The translations under genes were made by a program, and so were the position numbers. A DNA stretch of 64,000 nt from Pseudomonas entomophila (GTDB lineage: Bacteria > Pseudomonadota > Gammaproteobacteria > Pseudomonadales > Pseudomonadaceae), in contig NZ_CP070982.1 of the NCBI RefSeq assembly GCF_018417595.1, forward strand, positions 5,197,001 through 5,261,000, written 5' to 3'. Shown here piece after piece: positions 8,786 through 19,371 of this stretch; within the stretch, counting starts at the first letter, position 1; each line of letters opens with the position of its first letter. Under the pieces are notes generated by a model. That model made no database searches and was not told where the DNA came from. It saw only the letters and a program-made list of their open reading frames with translations.

Positions 8786-11700
8786 TTAACGGGCGCGCAC
8801 TACCATCTCTCCCTGGCTCTCGCCAGTAGCCTGCAGGTTCGGCCGGTACATCGACTCCACCTGCGGCGGCGGGATGCGATAACTGCCCGGCGTCACCGCA
8901 CGGGCCAGGTACAGCAGGTGGGTGGTGCCGTAGCTGTCGAGCTTGAGTGCCGCCACATAACGATCGTCACGGTACTCCTGGTGCACCACGCTGGCGTTCT
9001 GCATCGACTCGCGCCACTGCTTCACCGCACTGCTGGCGTTATCCAGGCTGGCGGCGCTCTGGGCGAGGTTCTGGTTCTCCAGCTCCAGGCCCGCCGGCAG
9101 CAGGTCCACCACCAGCGCGTCCGGCACCTGGCTTTGCGCCTTGAGCGCCAGGTGCACCAGCACCAGGTCGCCACTGCGCAGGCTGCGCACATCCAGCGCC
9201 TGGCCATTCATGCCCAGGTACTCACGGCGGATCTCCAGGCCATTACCACTGGCGACCGGAGCCTGGCGCGGGTAGCCGGACAAGGTCAGTTGCTGGTACA
9301 GCGTGTCGCCACCCTCGTTCTGCACGGTCAGCGGTGAGGCAAGCAGCGGGCCTTCGAGCTTCATGCCCGAGTCGTTGTTGCTGAACTCGCGGATCTCTCC
9401 AGCGCTGTTCAGGCGTGCTTTCCAGTTACCTTCTGGCTTGCCCAGCAAGCCGCGGCCGGCGAGGAACAGCGCGTTGCGCTCCTGGGTGGACAGCCAGCGG
9501 TTGGCGGCCAGTTCGTCGGACAGCGCGAACAGGCGCTGGTCGACCTGGTTGCCCGCCAGGTTGTTCTCCTGCAACAGCGCCAGGATCAATGCCTGGTCAC
9601 GCACGGCGCTGCCGTAATCAGCCATCCAGCCCTTGCTGCGGCTAATCGCCAGGCCAGCCTTGAGCACGTCCTGCGAACGCTGCTTGTCGCCCATCTTGTC
9701 CAGCGCCACCGCCAGCTGCACCAGCGGCAGGCCGGAGCGGGCATCGGCGCGACGATCGTACAGGCTGCGCAGGGCACCCAGCGGCGCCTGTTGGCTGCGC
9801 GCCAGCACCAGGCCGGCGTAGGCTTGTACGGCGAAGCGGGTGTGGTCGGCGTCCTGGCTGTAATCGACTTCGATCAGGTTGCGCTCCTGCACATAACGCA
9901 GCAGGCGCTCCGTGGCCTTCTTCAGCACTTCGGCCGGCACGCCGTAACCTTGCTCGCGAGCCCGCAGCAGGAAGTCGGTGACATAGGCGGTCAACCAGTA
10001 CTCTTCCTCGCTGTCGGAACTCCACAGGCCGAAGCTGCCGTTGTAGCGCTGCATCCCCAGCAGGTGCTCGATGCCCATCTCGATCTTGCGCTTGCGTACA
10101 TCGGCCGGCTCGCCCTTGATGCCCAGGCGCTTGAGGCTGTCGGCATCAGCGTACAGCGAGGGGTACAGGCCGCTGGTGGTCTGCTCCAGGCAACCGTAGG
10201 GGTAGGCCTCGAGGGCGCGGATCTGCTCGGCCAGGTTCAGCGGTGGGCGGCTCGACAGCGCCAGGGTGGCTTCCAGGCCGGCCGGCTCGAACTCGGCCAG
10301 GTCGCTCTCAGGCAGGTTCCAGGGTTGGTCCTTCAACGCCACGCGGTAGTGCTTGAGCATCGCCGGGTAGGCTGGGCGAACACCCAGGGTCCACTCGCGC
10401 TCGAAGGTGTTGGCCGGCTCGCCCGGCAGCTGCAGGCCATTGACCTGCACGCGCACCTTGCCCTGGCCCAGGCCACCCTGGGCCTGTACCGGGATCATCA
10501 GCGTAGTGCGCTGACCTTCGCCGAGGGCGACGTTCTGCTGGGCGCCACCGACCAGGCTCAGTTGGCCTTCGGTGACCAGTTGCACGGTCAGCTGTTGGGC
10601 GCGGCCGGACAGGTTGGCCAGGTCCAGCGCCAGGCTGGTGCGGTCGCCGCCGGCGAGGAAACGCGGTGCCGACAGTTCGGCGATCAGCGGTGCGGCGACC
10701 ACGGTCTTGCCTTCGGCCACACCGAAGTGCTCCTCGGTCCAGGCCTGCGCCATCAGGCGCAGTTCGCCGTTGAAGTCAGGGATGTCGACCGTGGCCTGGC
10801 CCTCACCCTTGTCATCGAGCGTCACCGGCACGCTCTGCTGGGCGACGATGGTCACCGTGGTGTTCGGGCGCTTGCCGCCCTTGGCCATGGCGGCGTCACC
10901 GCCGAAGGCAAGGCTGGCCAGGCGGCCCTGGCCGGCTTCGATCAGCTGGCCGTAGATGTCCAGTTGGTCGGCGCCATAGGCCTTGCGCCCAAACAGGCTG
11001 GCGAACGGATCGGGGGTCTTGAAATCGGTGATGTTGAGGATGCCTACGTCCACCGCAGACAGCAGCACATGGATCTGCTTCGGCACGCTGCCATCAGCGT
11101 TGGCGGCCTTGAACTTCACCGTCAACGGCTGCTTGGGGCGCATCTTCTCCGGCGCCTGCAAGCTGACCGCGAGCTTGCGCTCGGCGCGGTCCAGCGGCAG
11201 GTGCAGCACGCCCACGGCGCGCTTGGGGGTGGCGTTGGCCTTGCGCTCGCCGGGGCGGATCACCAGGGCGCTGATGTACAGGTCGTGGCGCGCCCATTTC
11301 TTGTCCAGCTCGACGTCGAAGGTCTTGCCCTCGGCCGGCACATCGATTTCCTGCCACCACAGCGGGCCATCGGCGGACTCGATCATCAGGTAGCCACTGC
11401 CGGCGGCCGGCGGGGTGACCGTGACCTTGGCGGTGGCGCCATCCTTATAAGCGGGTTTGTCCAGGGCGATCTTCACCTGGTCGGGGCGCACGGCGCCGCC
11501 TTCGGCGTTGTCCTGGGCACGATAGCCGGCCCAGAAGCGCTCGCTGGAGACCAGACCGGTCTGCGGGTCTTCCACTTCGACACGGTACGGGCCCCACTCC
11601 ACCTGGAAGTTCAGCTTGGCGGTGGAGCCGGCCTTCACGCTGACGGTTTCCTCGGCCTGGGTGAGGAATTTCTCGTTGTAGTTGTAGCTCCAGCCGTCGC

Positions 11701-13690
11701 TCTGCGAGTAGTTCCAGTAGTAATCGCGGCGTTCGCGAATCAGGCGCACCTTCAGGTTGTTGGCGGCGAGTTTCTTGCCGTTGCGGTCGGCGACCAGGAA
11801 CTCGAATTCCACCGGGCCATCGCCATCGGTTTCCTCGCCATCGAACAGGCCACGCAGCCCAGGCAGGCGCTCGGCTGGCCAGATGGGCTGCTCCAGGCGA
11901 CGGGTGATCGGCCGGCCACCGGACTCCTGCAGGCTGGCCTGTACGGTCAGTTGCAGCGGCGAACGGGCCTCGGCCCAGCGGCTTTCGATCTCGATGCGGG
12001 CCTTGCCGTTCTGGTCCAGGGTGACTTCGTCCAGCTCAAGGTCCTGGTTCAGGTCGGTCTCGGTGACCGCGCCGAACTGGTAGCCTGGCAGCGCCTTCAC
12101 CGCTTCGCGCAGCGGGCGTACGTAGGCCTGGCCGCTCAGGCGGTTGCCGGCGGCGGGCGCGCCATAAAGGTAGCGGCCGTTGACCTGGATGGACGCGGTC
12201 TCGTCCGGCGACAGCGGCGTGCTGCTGCCCTTGAGCTCCAGCGCCAGGCGCTCGGGGAGGAAGTCCTCGACGAGGAATTCGTAGACCTGCTTGCGACCAC
12301 CGCCCAGGTCCAGCAGCAGTTGCCAGCGGCCGGTCGGTGCCTCGGTGGCCAATTGCAGTTGATACTGGAACAAGCCGTTCTGGTCGGCCTCCCAGACGAA
12401 TTTACGACTGACCTGCTCGTCCGGGCGACGGACTTCCACGCTGACCGGCTGGGCCTTGACCGGCTTGCCGTCCTGGTCACGCAGCAGGCCGTTGAGCAGT
12501 ACGGTCTCGCCCGGGCGATAGAGGTCACGCGGGCCGAAGATGAAGAACTGCAGCGGATTGGCCTGAGGGCCGGTGATATCGAACTCGGCCAGGTCCAGGG
12601 CGGCGGTGTTCAGGCGCAGCAAGGTGGTGTGCACGCCTTGGGTGGCGATCAGGGTGTCGGCCTTCGGGGTGATGGGTAGCTGGGCGTGGCCATCGCCGTC
12701 GGTCTTGGCCTGGGCCAGCAGCTTGCCCTTGTCGTCGTGCAGTTCGAGGGTGACGTCCTTGAGCGCCTTGCCGCCTTCCAGGGCCTGGGTGAACACGTCC
12801 AGGCGATCGCGGTAGCGGTGGGCGGACACGCCGATGTCGCTGAGGGTGAACAGGGTGGCCGGCTGCGAGTAGTCGTAGGTGCCCGAGGCGCGCATCACTG
12901 CCAGGTACACGCCCGGCTCCTGCAGCGGCTTGATCCCGGCGATCGGCAGCAGCACGGTCTCGCGGGTATTGCGCGCGGGGTTGAGGTCGAAGCGGCCGCT
13001 GTAGACCAGTTCGGCCATGTCCAGGGTTTCCTTGGACTGGTAGTAGTACAGGCTGGAGTTGCGGCCCCAGTTGACCAGAAAGGTCGAGAGCATGTCCGGC
13101 TTGATGCGGAAGAACTCGACATCGACCTTGTCGACGTTCAGGGCGATCACCGGCAGGCCTTCGGCCAGGCGCGTGGGCAACAGCGAGCCACGGCTGGCGA
13201 AGCCCACGGTGGGCTGCATGTCGCGGGTTTCGAAACGGCTGACCGACTCGGCTTCCAACGCGTTGCCGTTGACCGACAGCAGGCCCTTGTCGATGGTCAG
13301 GACCATCTTGCGCTGCGGCTCCAGGTGGCGCAGGCGCAGTTCCATCTGATTGTCGGAGAGTTCCCAGGCACCGTCGACCTTGCCTTTGACGGTGTCCACC
13401 AGGTGCAACTTGGCGGCGAAGTCCTGGCTGGCGTCCAACGGCGCGGAGACGCTGACCGACAGGGTACTGGCGCCATCGAGCTGGACTTCCGAGACGTCCA
13501 GCACAGTCAACTCGCGGCCGGCGTAGCGCTTGGCGAGCGCGGCTGGGTCTTCGCGCTTGGCCGCTTTGGTCTCGCTGGGCGCGACGGCGGTGGCCGCATC
13601 GGCAGGCGCTGGTGGCTTGTCCTGCGTGGAGGAATCACAGGCACTGAGCAGGGCCAGCGCGCAGGCCAGCAACAATCCTTTGTTGAGCAT
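8786..13690 (-). CDS. yfhM: Bacterial alpha-2-macroglobulin lipoprotein (YfhM/ECAM type)
   Basis: 1634 residues, the usual length for the long bacterial alpha-2-macroglobulins. The N-terminus MLNKGLLLACALALLSACDS is a lipoprotein signal with lipobox L-S-A-C. The internal thioester motif GCLEQ is intact, with Cys1167 and Gln1170 placed for the Cys-Gln thioester, so the protein should trap proteases covalently. The following region (about 1180-1450) looks like the alpha/alpha-toroid complement domain. Family role: periplasmic protease inhibitor working with PBP1C to protect a damaged envelope. The start at 13690 is preferred to 13732 because the signal peptide begins there. Note the minus-strand order: yfhM lies upstream of pbpC with a divergent small gene between. 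Confidence 0.92.
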   Translation of the reverse strand: MLNKGLLLACALALLSACDSSTQDKPPAPADAATAVAPSETKAAKREDPAALAKRYAGRELTVLDVSEVQLDGASTLSVSVSAPLDASQDFAAKLHLVDTVKGKVDGAWELSDNQMELRLRHLEPQRKMVLTIDKGLLSVNGNALEAESVSRFETRDMQPTVGFASRGSLLPTRLAEGLPVIALNVDKVDVEFFRIKPDMLSTFLVNWGRNSSLYYYQSKETLDMAELVYSGRFDLNPARNTRETVLLPIAGIKPLQEPGVYLAVMRASGTYDYSQPATLFTLSDIGVSAHRYRDRLDVFTQALEGGKALKDVTLELHDDKGKLLAQAKTDGDGHAQLPITPKADTLIATQGVHTTLLRLNTAALDLAEFDITGPQANPLQFFIFGPRDLYRPGETVLLNGLLRDQDGKPVKAQPVSVEVRRPDEQVSRKFVWEADQNGLFQYQLQLATEAPTGRWQLLLDLGGGRKQVYEFLVEDFLPERLALELKGSSTPLSPDETASIQVNGRYLYGAPAAGNRLSGQAYVRPLREAVKALPGYQFGAVTETDLNQDLELDEVTLDQNGKARIEIESRWAEARSPLQLTVQASLQESGGRPITRRLEQPIWPAERLPGLRGLFDGEETDGDGPVEFEFLVADRNGKKLAANNLKVRLIRERRDYYWNYSQSDGWSYNYNEKFLTQAEETVSVKAGSTAKLNFQVEWGPYRVEVEDPQTGLVSSERFWAGYRAQDNAEGGAVRPDQVKIALDKPAYKDGATAKVTVTPPAAGSGYLMIESADGPLWWQEIDVPAEGKTFDVELDKKWARHDLYISALVIRPGERKANATPKRAVGVLHLPLDRAERKLAVSLQAPEKMRPKQPLTVKFKAANADGSVPKQIHVLLSAVDVGILNITDFKTPDPFASLFGRKAYGADQLDIYGQLIEAGQGRLASLAFGGDAAMAKGGKRPNTTVTIVAQQSVPVTLDDKGEGQATVDIPDFNGELRLMAQAWTEEHFGVAEGKTVVAAPLIAELSAPRFLAGGDRTSLALDLANLSGRAQQLTVQLVTEGQLSLVGGAQQNVALGEGQRTTLMIPVQAQGGLGQGKVRVQVNGLQLPGEPANTFEREWTLGVRPAYPAMLKHYRVALKDQPWNLPESDLAEFEPAGLEATLALSSRPPLNLAEQIRALEAYPYGCLEQTTSGLYPSLYADADSLKRLGIKGEPADVRKRKIEMGIEHLLGMQRYNGSFGLWSSDSEEEYWLTAYVTDFLLRAREQGYGVPAEVLKKATERLLRYVQERNLIEVDYSQDADHTRFAVQAYAGLVLARSQQAPLGALRSLYDRRADARSGLPLVQLAVALDKMGDKQRSQDVLKAGLAISRSKGWMADYGSAVRDQALILALLQENNLAGNQVDQRLFALSDELAANRWLSTQERNALFLAGRGLLGKPEGNWKARLNSAGEIREFSNNDSGMKLEGPLLASPLTVQNEGGDTLYQQLTLSGYPRQAPVASGNGLEIRREYLGMNGQALDVRSLRSGDLVLVHLALKAQSQVPDALVVDLLPAGLELENQNLAQSAASLDNASSAVKQWRESMQNASVVHQEYRDDRYVAALKLDSYGTTHLLYLARAVTPGSYRIPPPQVESMYRPNLQATGESQGEMVVRAR

Positions 13691-13857
13691 TTGAGAGAGA
13701 ACTCTTCGGCAGCATGTACGTGAGGGCAGCAACTATAGCGTAACGGCGGCTGGCTTACCTGCTGAAGAGTGGCAAGTGCGACGCTGTTCGCGCAGATGGA
13801 TGACCCGACCGCTACAATGGCGCCGCGAATGAGGCACCTCTTCCCTCCGGAGCACGC

Positions 13858-15192
13858 ATGCGTTCACTGTCCACCGCCTGGCGCGACCAGCCCACCCACC
13901 GCAAGGTCTGGGGCCTGGCCGTGCCGATGATCCTCTCCAACATCTCGTTGTCCCTGGTGGCCCTGGTCGACACTGCGGTGATCGGCCACTTGCCACACGC
14001 CCACCAACTGGGCGCGGTGGCGGTCGGCGCCACCCTGTTCGCCTTCATCGTCGGGCCGATGGGCTTCCTGCGCATGGGCTCCACCGGTTTCGCCGCCCAG
14101 GCCGCCGGTCGCGCCGATGGTGCCGCGCTGCGCCAGGTGCTGGTGCAGGGGCTGTTGCTCGCGCTCGGCTTTGCCCTGTTGATCGGTCTACTGGCCCTGC
14201 CCTTCAGTCAGCTGGCACTGAAGGGCATGCAACCCAGCGAAGCCCTGCTCGCCTCCACCGAAACCTTCTTCCACACCCGCCTGCTCGGCCTGCCGGCAGC
14301 ACTGGCCTGCTATGCCCTGGTGGGTTGGTTCCTGGGCACACAGAATGCCCGGGCGCCCTTGGCGATCATGCTCACTACCACCGTGCTCAACATCGCCCTG
14401 AACCTGTGGTTCGTGCTCGGCCTGGATTGGGGCGTGCTCGGCTCGGCACGGGCCTCGGTGATCGCCGAGTGGAGCGCCGCCCTGCTAGGCCTGGCCCTTA
14501 CTCGCCCGGCGCTGCGCGCTCATCCCGGGCGCATCGTCTGGGCCGCCTTGAAACGCTGGCAAGCCTGGCGCCCCCTGCTGGCAGTAAACCGCGACATCTT
14601 CCTGCGCAGCCTGGCGTTGCAGCTGGTGTTCCTGTTGCTGACCGTGCAGGGCGCGCGGCTGGGCGAGGCCACCGTGGCCGCCAACGCGCTGTTGCTCAAC
14701 GGCCTGCTGCTGACCGCCTACGCCCTCGATGGTCTGGCCCACGCGGTCGAAGCCCTGTGCGGCCACGCCATCGGCGCCCGCGACCGTGCAGCCTTGCAGC
14801 GCACATTGGTGGTCGCGGGTGGCTGGTCGTTGATTGCCAGCCTGGGCTTCGCGGTGCTGTTCATGCTGGGCGGGCACTTGTTCGTCGATTTGCAGACCGA
14901 CATCGCCAGCGTGCGCGAGGCGGCGTATCCGTACCTGCCCTACCTGGCGGTGTTGCCGTTGATCGCGGTGTGGAGTTATCTGCTCGATGGGCTGTTCATC
15001 GGCGCGACGCGGGCGCGGGAAATGCGCAATGGGATGCTGGTGTCGGTGTTGATTGCGCTGCCCGTGGCGTTTGCCCTGCGCGGGTTCGGCAACCATGGGT
15101 TGTGGTTGGCGTTTCTGCTGTTCATGGCGTTGCGGGGGGGGACGCTGGGGTGGGTGGGGTGGCGGTTGATACTCAAGAAACAGTGGGTGTGA
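13858..15192 (+). CDS. dinF: MATE-family efflux transporter (DinF type)
   Basis: 444 residues with about twelve hydrophobic segments. The N-terminus RKVWGLAVPMILSNISLSLV and LVDTAVIGHLPHAHQLGAVA are the conserved first-helix and D-T-x-x-x-G-x-L region of DinF-type MATE proteins; ALDGLAHAVEALCGHAIGAR is the second-half counterpart. It exports cationic or toxic compounds with Na+ or H+ coupling at the inner membrane; substrates are not set by the sequence. CTCCGGAG precedes the ATG by a few bases. The last 60 bases show a string of G runs, but the frame stays intact to the stop. Confidence 0.88.
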   Translation: MRSLSTAWRDQPTHRKVWGLAVPMILSNISLSLVALVDTAVIGHLPHAHQLGAVAVGATLFAFIVGPMGFLRMGSTGFAAQAAGRADGAALRQVLVQGLLLALGFALLIGLLALPFSQLALKGMQPSEALLASTETFFHTRLLGLPAALACYALVGWFLGTQNARAPLAIMLTTTVLNIALNLWFVLGLDWGVLGSARASVIAEWSAALLGLALTRPALRAHPGRIVWAALKRWQAWRPLLAVNRDIFLRSLALQLVFLLLTVQGARLGEATVAANALLLNGLLLTAYALDGLAHAVEALCGHAIGARDRAALQRTLVVAGGWSLIASLGFAVLFMLGGHLFVDLQTDIASVREAAYPYLPYLAVLPLIAVWSYLLDGLFIGATRAREMRNGMLVSVLIALPVAFALRGFGNHGLWLAFLLFMALRGGTLGWVGWRLILKKQWV

Positions 15193-15299
15193 CAGCAAAC
15201 AAATTGCAAAGTATATGGTCTTGACTCAGGCGTCCAAGCAGCTCAAAACACAAGTCCCACGGAGGGGATCACCTATAAAACATTGAGCAAGGAGCCAAT

Positions 15300-15686
15300 A
15301 TGTACCCTCCTCCAGCCCCGCCAGGGGTATCCATTACCAGTAATCTTCACTCGGCCAGCATGGAAAGGCACTACTTCAAAAACGGTGGCACTGCATTTCT
15401 CTTGTCGTGGTTCTATAACAAAGTACGCAACCGCGGCGAATGGGATTACAAGCAACACGGCCGCAAGTACGAAGCATTCGGAAATTTCAATTACGGTGCC
15501 TGCGGGACGGCAGCTGGAATTTCGCCGGAGATCTTGTTGAGAGGGGCGGGATGGGCCCAAGGACGTGCGGGAACAAGTAATCCAGCTTTCGGTAACTGGT
15601 GGGGAGACGTGCCGTATGGCGATGACCCGAGCGACCAAGAGTGGATCAAGGCAGGTATCGACTATGCAAAATCGTTGGGCTATTAA
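15300..15686 (+). CDS. Stand-alone polymorphic toxin type 44 (Ntox44) domain
   Basis: 128 residues, essentially only the toxin module. WFYNKVRNRGEWDYKQ (37-52), FGNFNYG (60-66), AAGISPEILLRGAGWAQ (71-87) and YGDDPSDQEWIKAGIDY (106-122) match the Ntox44 domain normally found at the C-terminus of large polymorphic toxins. Ntox44 was predicted computationally to be a toxic enzyme; its chemistry is not established to my knowledge. There is no signal peptide, PAAR, Rhs or other delivery part here. AAGGAG lies seven bases before the ATG. The base composition of this cassette is lower in GC than its surroundings, which suggests transfer. Its last 23 bases overlap the next gene, the likely immunity partner. 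Confidence 0.78.
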   Translation: MYPPPAPPGVSITSNLHSASMERHYFKNGGTAFLLSWFYNKVRNRGEWDYKQHGRKYEAFGNFNYGACGTAAGISPEILLRGAGWAQGRAGTSNPAFGNWWGDVPYGDDPSDQEWIKAGIDYAKSLGY

Positions 15687-16098
15687 ATGGCTGACTGGAG
15701 TGTTGGGGGGGATAGCACTGGCACAAGCCTTATGGATCTGGATCCCGGCAGCAGAACCACAGTTGGACAAGCTGATCCGCTCAACCCCCATCGGCATCCA
15801 TAGCGCCATCTATGAAGTACTGAGCGATAGCGGTGGCGCGACAGTACCGCTAACTTACCTGTATTTCATTGCCAACCGCCAAGAAAACGAGCATCTGATA
15901 CTCGAAGACCTTCGGAAACGCTCTCCTTTCCTGATCACAAAGCAAGCAGACGCCGTTAAAAAAGTCGAGGGTCTGAAAGTACAAGCTCGAACCCATGACA
16001 CCGTCTATCGATACACGAGCGTTGCTCTTCTCAAGGAAGGTGGGAAAGCGCTTCCCGTCATCATTGAGCTCACCGCAACAGACGATACTGAGCACTAA
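15664..16098 (+). CDS. Putative membrane-anchored immunity partner of the Ntox44 protein
   Basis: 144 residues. The N-terminus (about 5-28, WAIKWLTGVLGGIALAQALW) is one hydrophobic helix. The remaining 115 residues are soluble (YFIANRQENEHLILEDLRKR, later ALLKEGGKALPVIIELTATD) and by a positive-inside guess lie in the periplasm. It is not a family I recognise. The call as immunity protein rests on position: it overlaps the toxin 3' end by 23 bases and shares its lower GC (26 of 60 bases in 15841-15900). Earlier in-frame ATGs at 15565, 15616 and 15622 lie inside the toxin frame; 15664 is chosen because it places the helix at the N-terminus. If right, the toxin would act in the periplasm. Confidence 0.6.
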   Translation: MQNRWAIKWLTGVLGGIALAQALWIWIPAAEPQLDKLIRSTPIGIHSAIYEVLSDSGGATVPLTYLYFIANRQENEHLILEDLRKRSPFLITKQADAVKKVEGLKVQARTHDTVYRYTSVALLKEGGKALPVIIELTATDDTEH

Positions 16099-16099
16099 A

Positions 16100-16128
16100 A
16101 CAAAGGGGCCGCTATGCGGCCCCTTTGT
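16100..16128. terminator. Bidirectional terminator hairpin
   Basis: A 13-bp perfect stem ACAAAGGGGCCGC / GCGGCCCCTTTGT with loop TAT lies between the convergent immunity-like gene and speA. Confidence 0.85.
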
Positions 16129-16133
16129 TCAAA

Positions 16134-18047
<1,914 letters not shown>

Positions 18048-18199
18048 TCAAGTCCCCTATAGATAAGTCCAAGACACTGCCCCGTCAGGTGGCGGGCGCA
18101 GTGTAGAAGCTGAAAATGACGAATCGTCCGTGCCCCCGGATAGACCCTGGCCACGGCATCGAGTTTAGAAAGCGCTGGGCGAAAAGTCGCGCGACGGCC

Positions 18200-18571
18200 T
18201 CAGCCGCCGGATTTCTTCGCCTTGAAGCCCTGTTTGATCAGCTCGCCGAGCAACAGTTCGACGTGGTCGCCCTGAATCTCGATGACCCCGTCCTTGAGCG
18301 CGCCGCCGGTGCCGCAGCGACGCTTGAGCGTGCTGGCGAGCTCCTTGAGCTGGTCGAGGGGCAAGGGCACGCCGGTGATCGTGGTCACGGTCTTGCCGCC
18401 ACGACCTTTGCTTTCACGGCGCACACGGGCGATGCCATCCCCTTCGGGGATGAGCTGTTGGCTGCAAACGCAGGCGTCCACCGGTTTGCCACAGTCGGGG
18501 CAGTGCCGACCGGCATCGGTGGAATATACGAGACCGCCCAGGGCGGCGAAGGAAGAAGCTTTCTTGGCCAC
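18200..18571 (-). CDS. yciH: SUI1/YciH-type translation initiation factor
   Basis: 123 residues from a GTG start at 18571, chosen because AGAGGA lies just upstream; an ATG-only call would add about 20 unrelated residues. The N-terminal part holds a CPDCGKPVDACVC zinc-ribbon-like cysteine set. The C-terminal part is the SUI1 fold: KGRGGKTVTTITGVPL, then LKRRCGTGGALKDGVIEIQG. Family role: bacterial homologue of eIF1, affecting start-codon choice on the 30S subunit. It sits alone between speA and the Nudix gene. Confidence 0.88.
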   Translation of the reverse strand: MAKKASSFAALGGLVYSTDAGRHCPDCGKPVDACVCSQQLIPEGDGIARVRRESKGRGGKTVTTITGVPLPLDQLKELASTLKRRCGTGGALKDGVIEIQGDHVELLLGELIKQGFKAKKSGG

Positions 18572-18765
18572 TTTTGTTCCTCTGTGCTGAGGACAAAAAC
18601 TGGTCGACGGGAGCCGACCGCGAAGCCCCACTCTGGCAGGGGCGGCGCTACTGTCGCAAGGTCCTGCGACAGCCCGAAAAGGGCGCGCAGTGTAACGATA
18701 AATCCGGCGGTTGCTAAGTACAGGATTGCGCCATTTTACGAATGTTTTGCGACCTCGTTGACCTG

Positions 18766-18819
18766 TTCGCCGGCAAGCCGGCGCCTACACTGCCCCGCAG
18801 GAGCCGGCTCGTCGGCGAA
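18766..18819. repeat. Divergent REP-like inverted repeat
   Basis: TTCGCCGGCAAGCCGGC and an imperfect reverse copy (GAGCCGGCTCGTCGGCGAA) form a hairpin of a different REP subtype, located between the Nudix and SUI1 genes. Confidence 0.55.
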
Positions 18820-18833
18820 CAAGCCAATCGCAA

Positions 18834-19370
18834 TCATCCCTGGCTGGCCTTGTACCGCTGCAACGCCACCAGCGAATCCGGGCAATACGGCTTCTTCACG
18901 CGCTCTTGCTCGACTGTCTGCAAACTGACGAACCGCGCTTCGCTCACCTCTTCCGGCTGCAACCGCAGCGGCCCGTCCCAGACCGCCGAATACACCGCAC
19001 ACCACAAGCGATTGCCTGGCTGCTCGAAGTAGAACGTCTCGTGAAAACGCAATTCGACGCCGCTCACGCCCAGCTCCTCGGCCAACTCCCGGGCCGCCGA
19101 CTGGTCGTAGCTTTCCTGGCAGGCGACCATGCCGCCCGCCGCCACATCCCAGTAGCCCGGGTACAGCGCCTTGCTCAGGGTGCGTCGATGCACGCACAAC
19201 TCACCGCGGCTGTTGAACAGCAGGATGAAGGTGCAGCGCCCGATCAGGCCGCGCTCGCGCAGTTCGGCCCTGGGCAGGGCGCCGAGCAGTTGGTCATGCT
19301 CGTCGACCCAGGCCACCAGTTCGGCGTCGGAGGCCGCGCGGTGCGCGACCTCGGCAGGGCTGATAGGCAT
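18834..19370 (-). CDS. Nudix hydrolase (YfcD-like)
   Basis: 178 residues. The complete Nudix box is present: GGMVACQESYDQSAARELAE continuing to ELGV, with G-x5-E-x7-R-E-L-x-E-E-L-G. The N-terminal VDEHDQLLGALPRAELRERG and CTFILLFNSRGELCVHRR resemble the isopentenyl-diphosphate-isomerase-like YfcD branch. It hydrolyses a nucleoside-diphosphate-linked compound; the substrate is unknown. It lies one base downstream of the DUF2333 gene, so the two form an operon. Confidence 0.88.
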   Translation of the reverse strand: MPISPAEVAHRAASDAELVAWVDEHDQLLGALPRAELRERGLIGRCTFILLFNSRGELCVHRRTLSKALYPGYWDVAAGGMVACQESYDQSAARELAEELGVSGVELRFHETFYFEQPGNRLWCAVYSAVWDGPLRLQPEEVSEARFVSLQTVEQERVKKPYCPDSLVALQRYKASQG

Positions 19371-19371
19371 C

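Noticed and set aside
9791..12679. 962-codon plus-strand frame opposite yfhM
   Set aside because: Composition rich in Gln, Gly, His and Arg with no domain; yfhM on the other strand has a lipobox and thioester motif.
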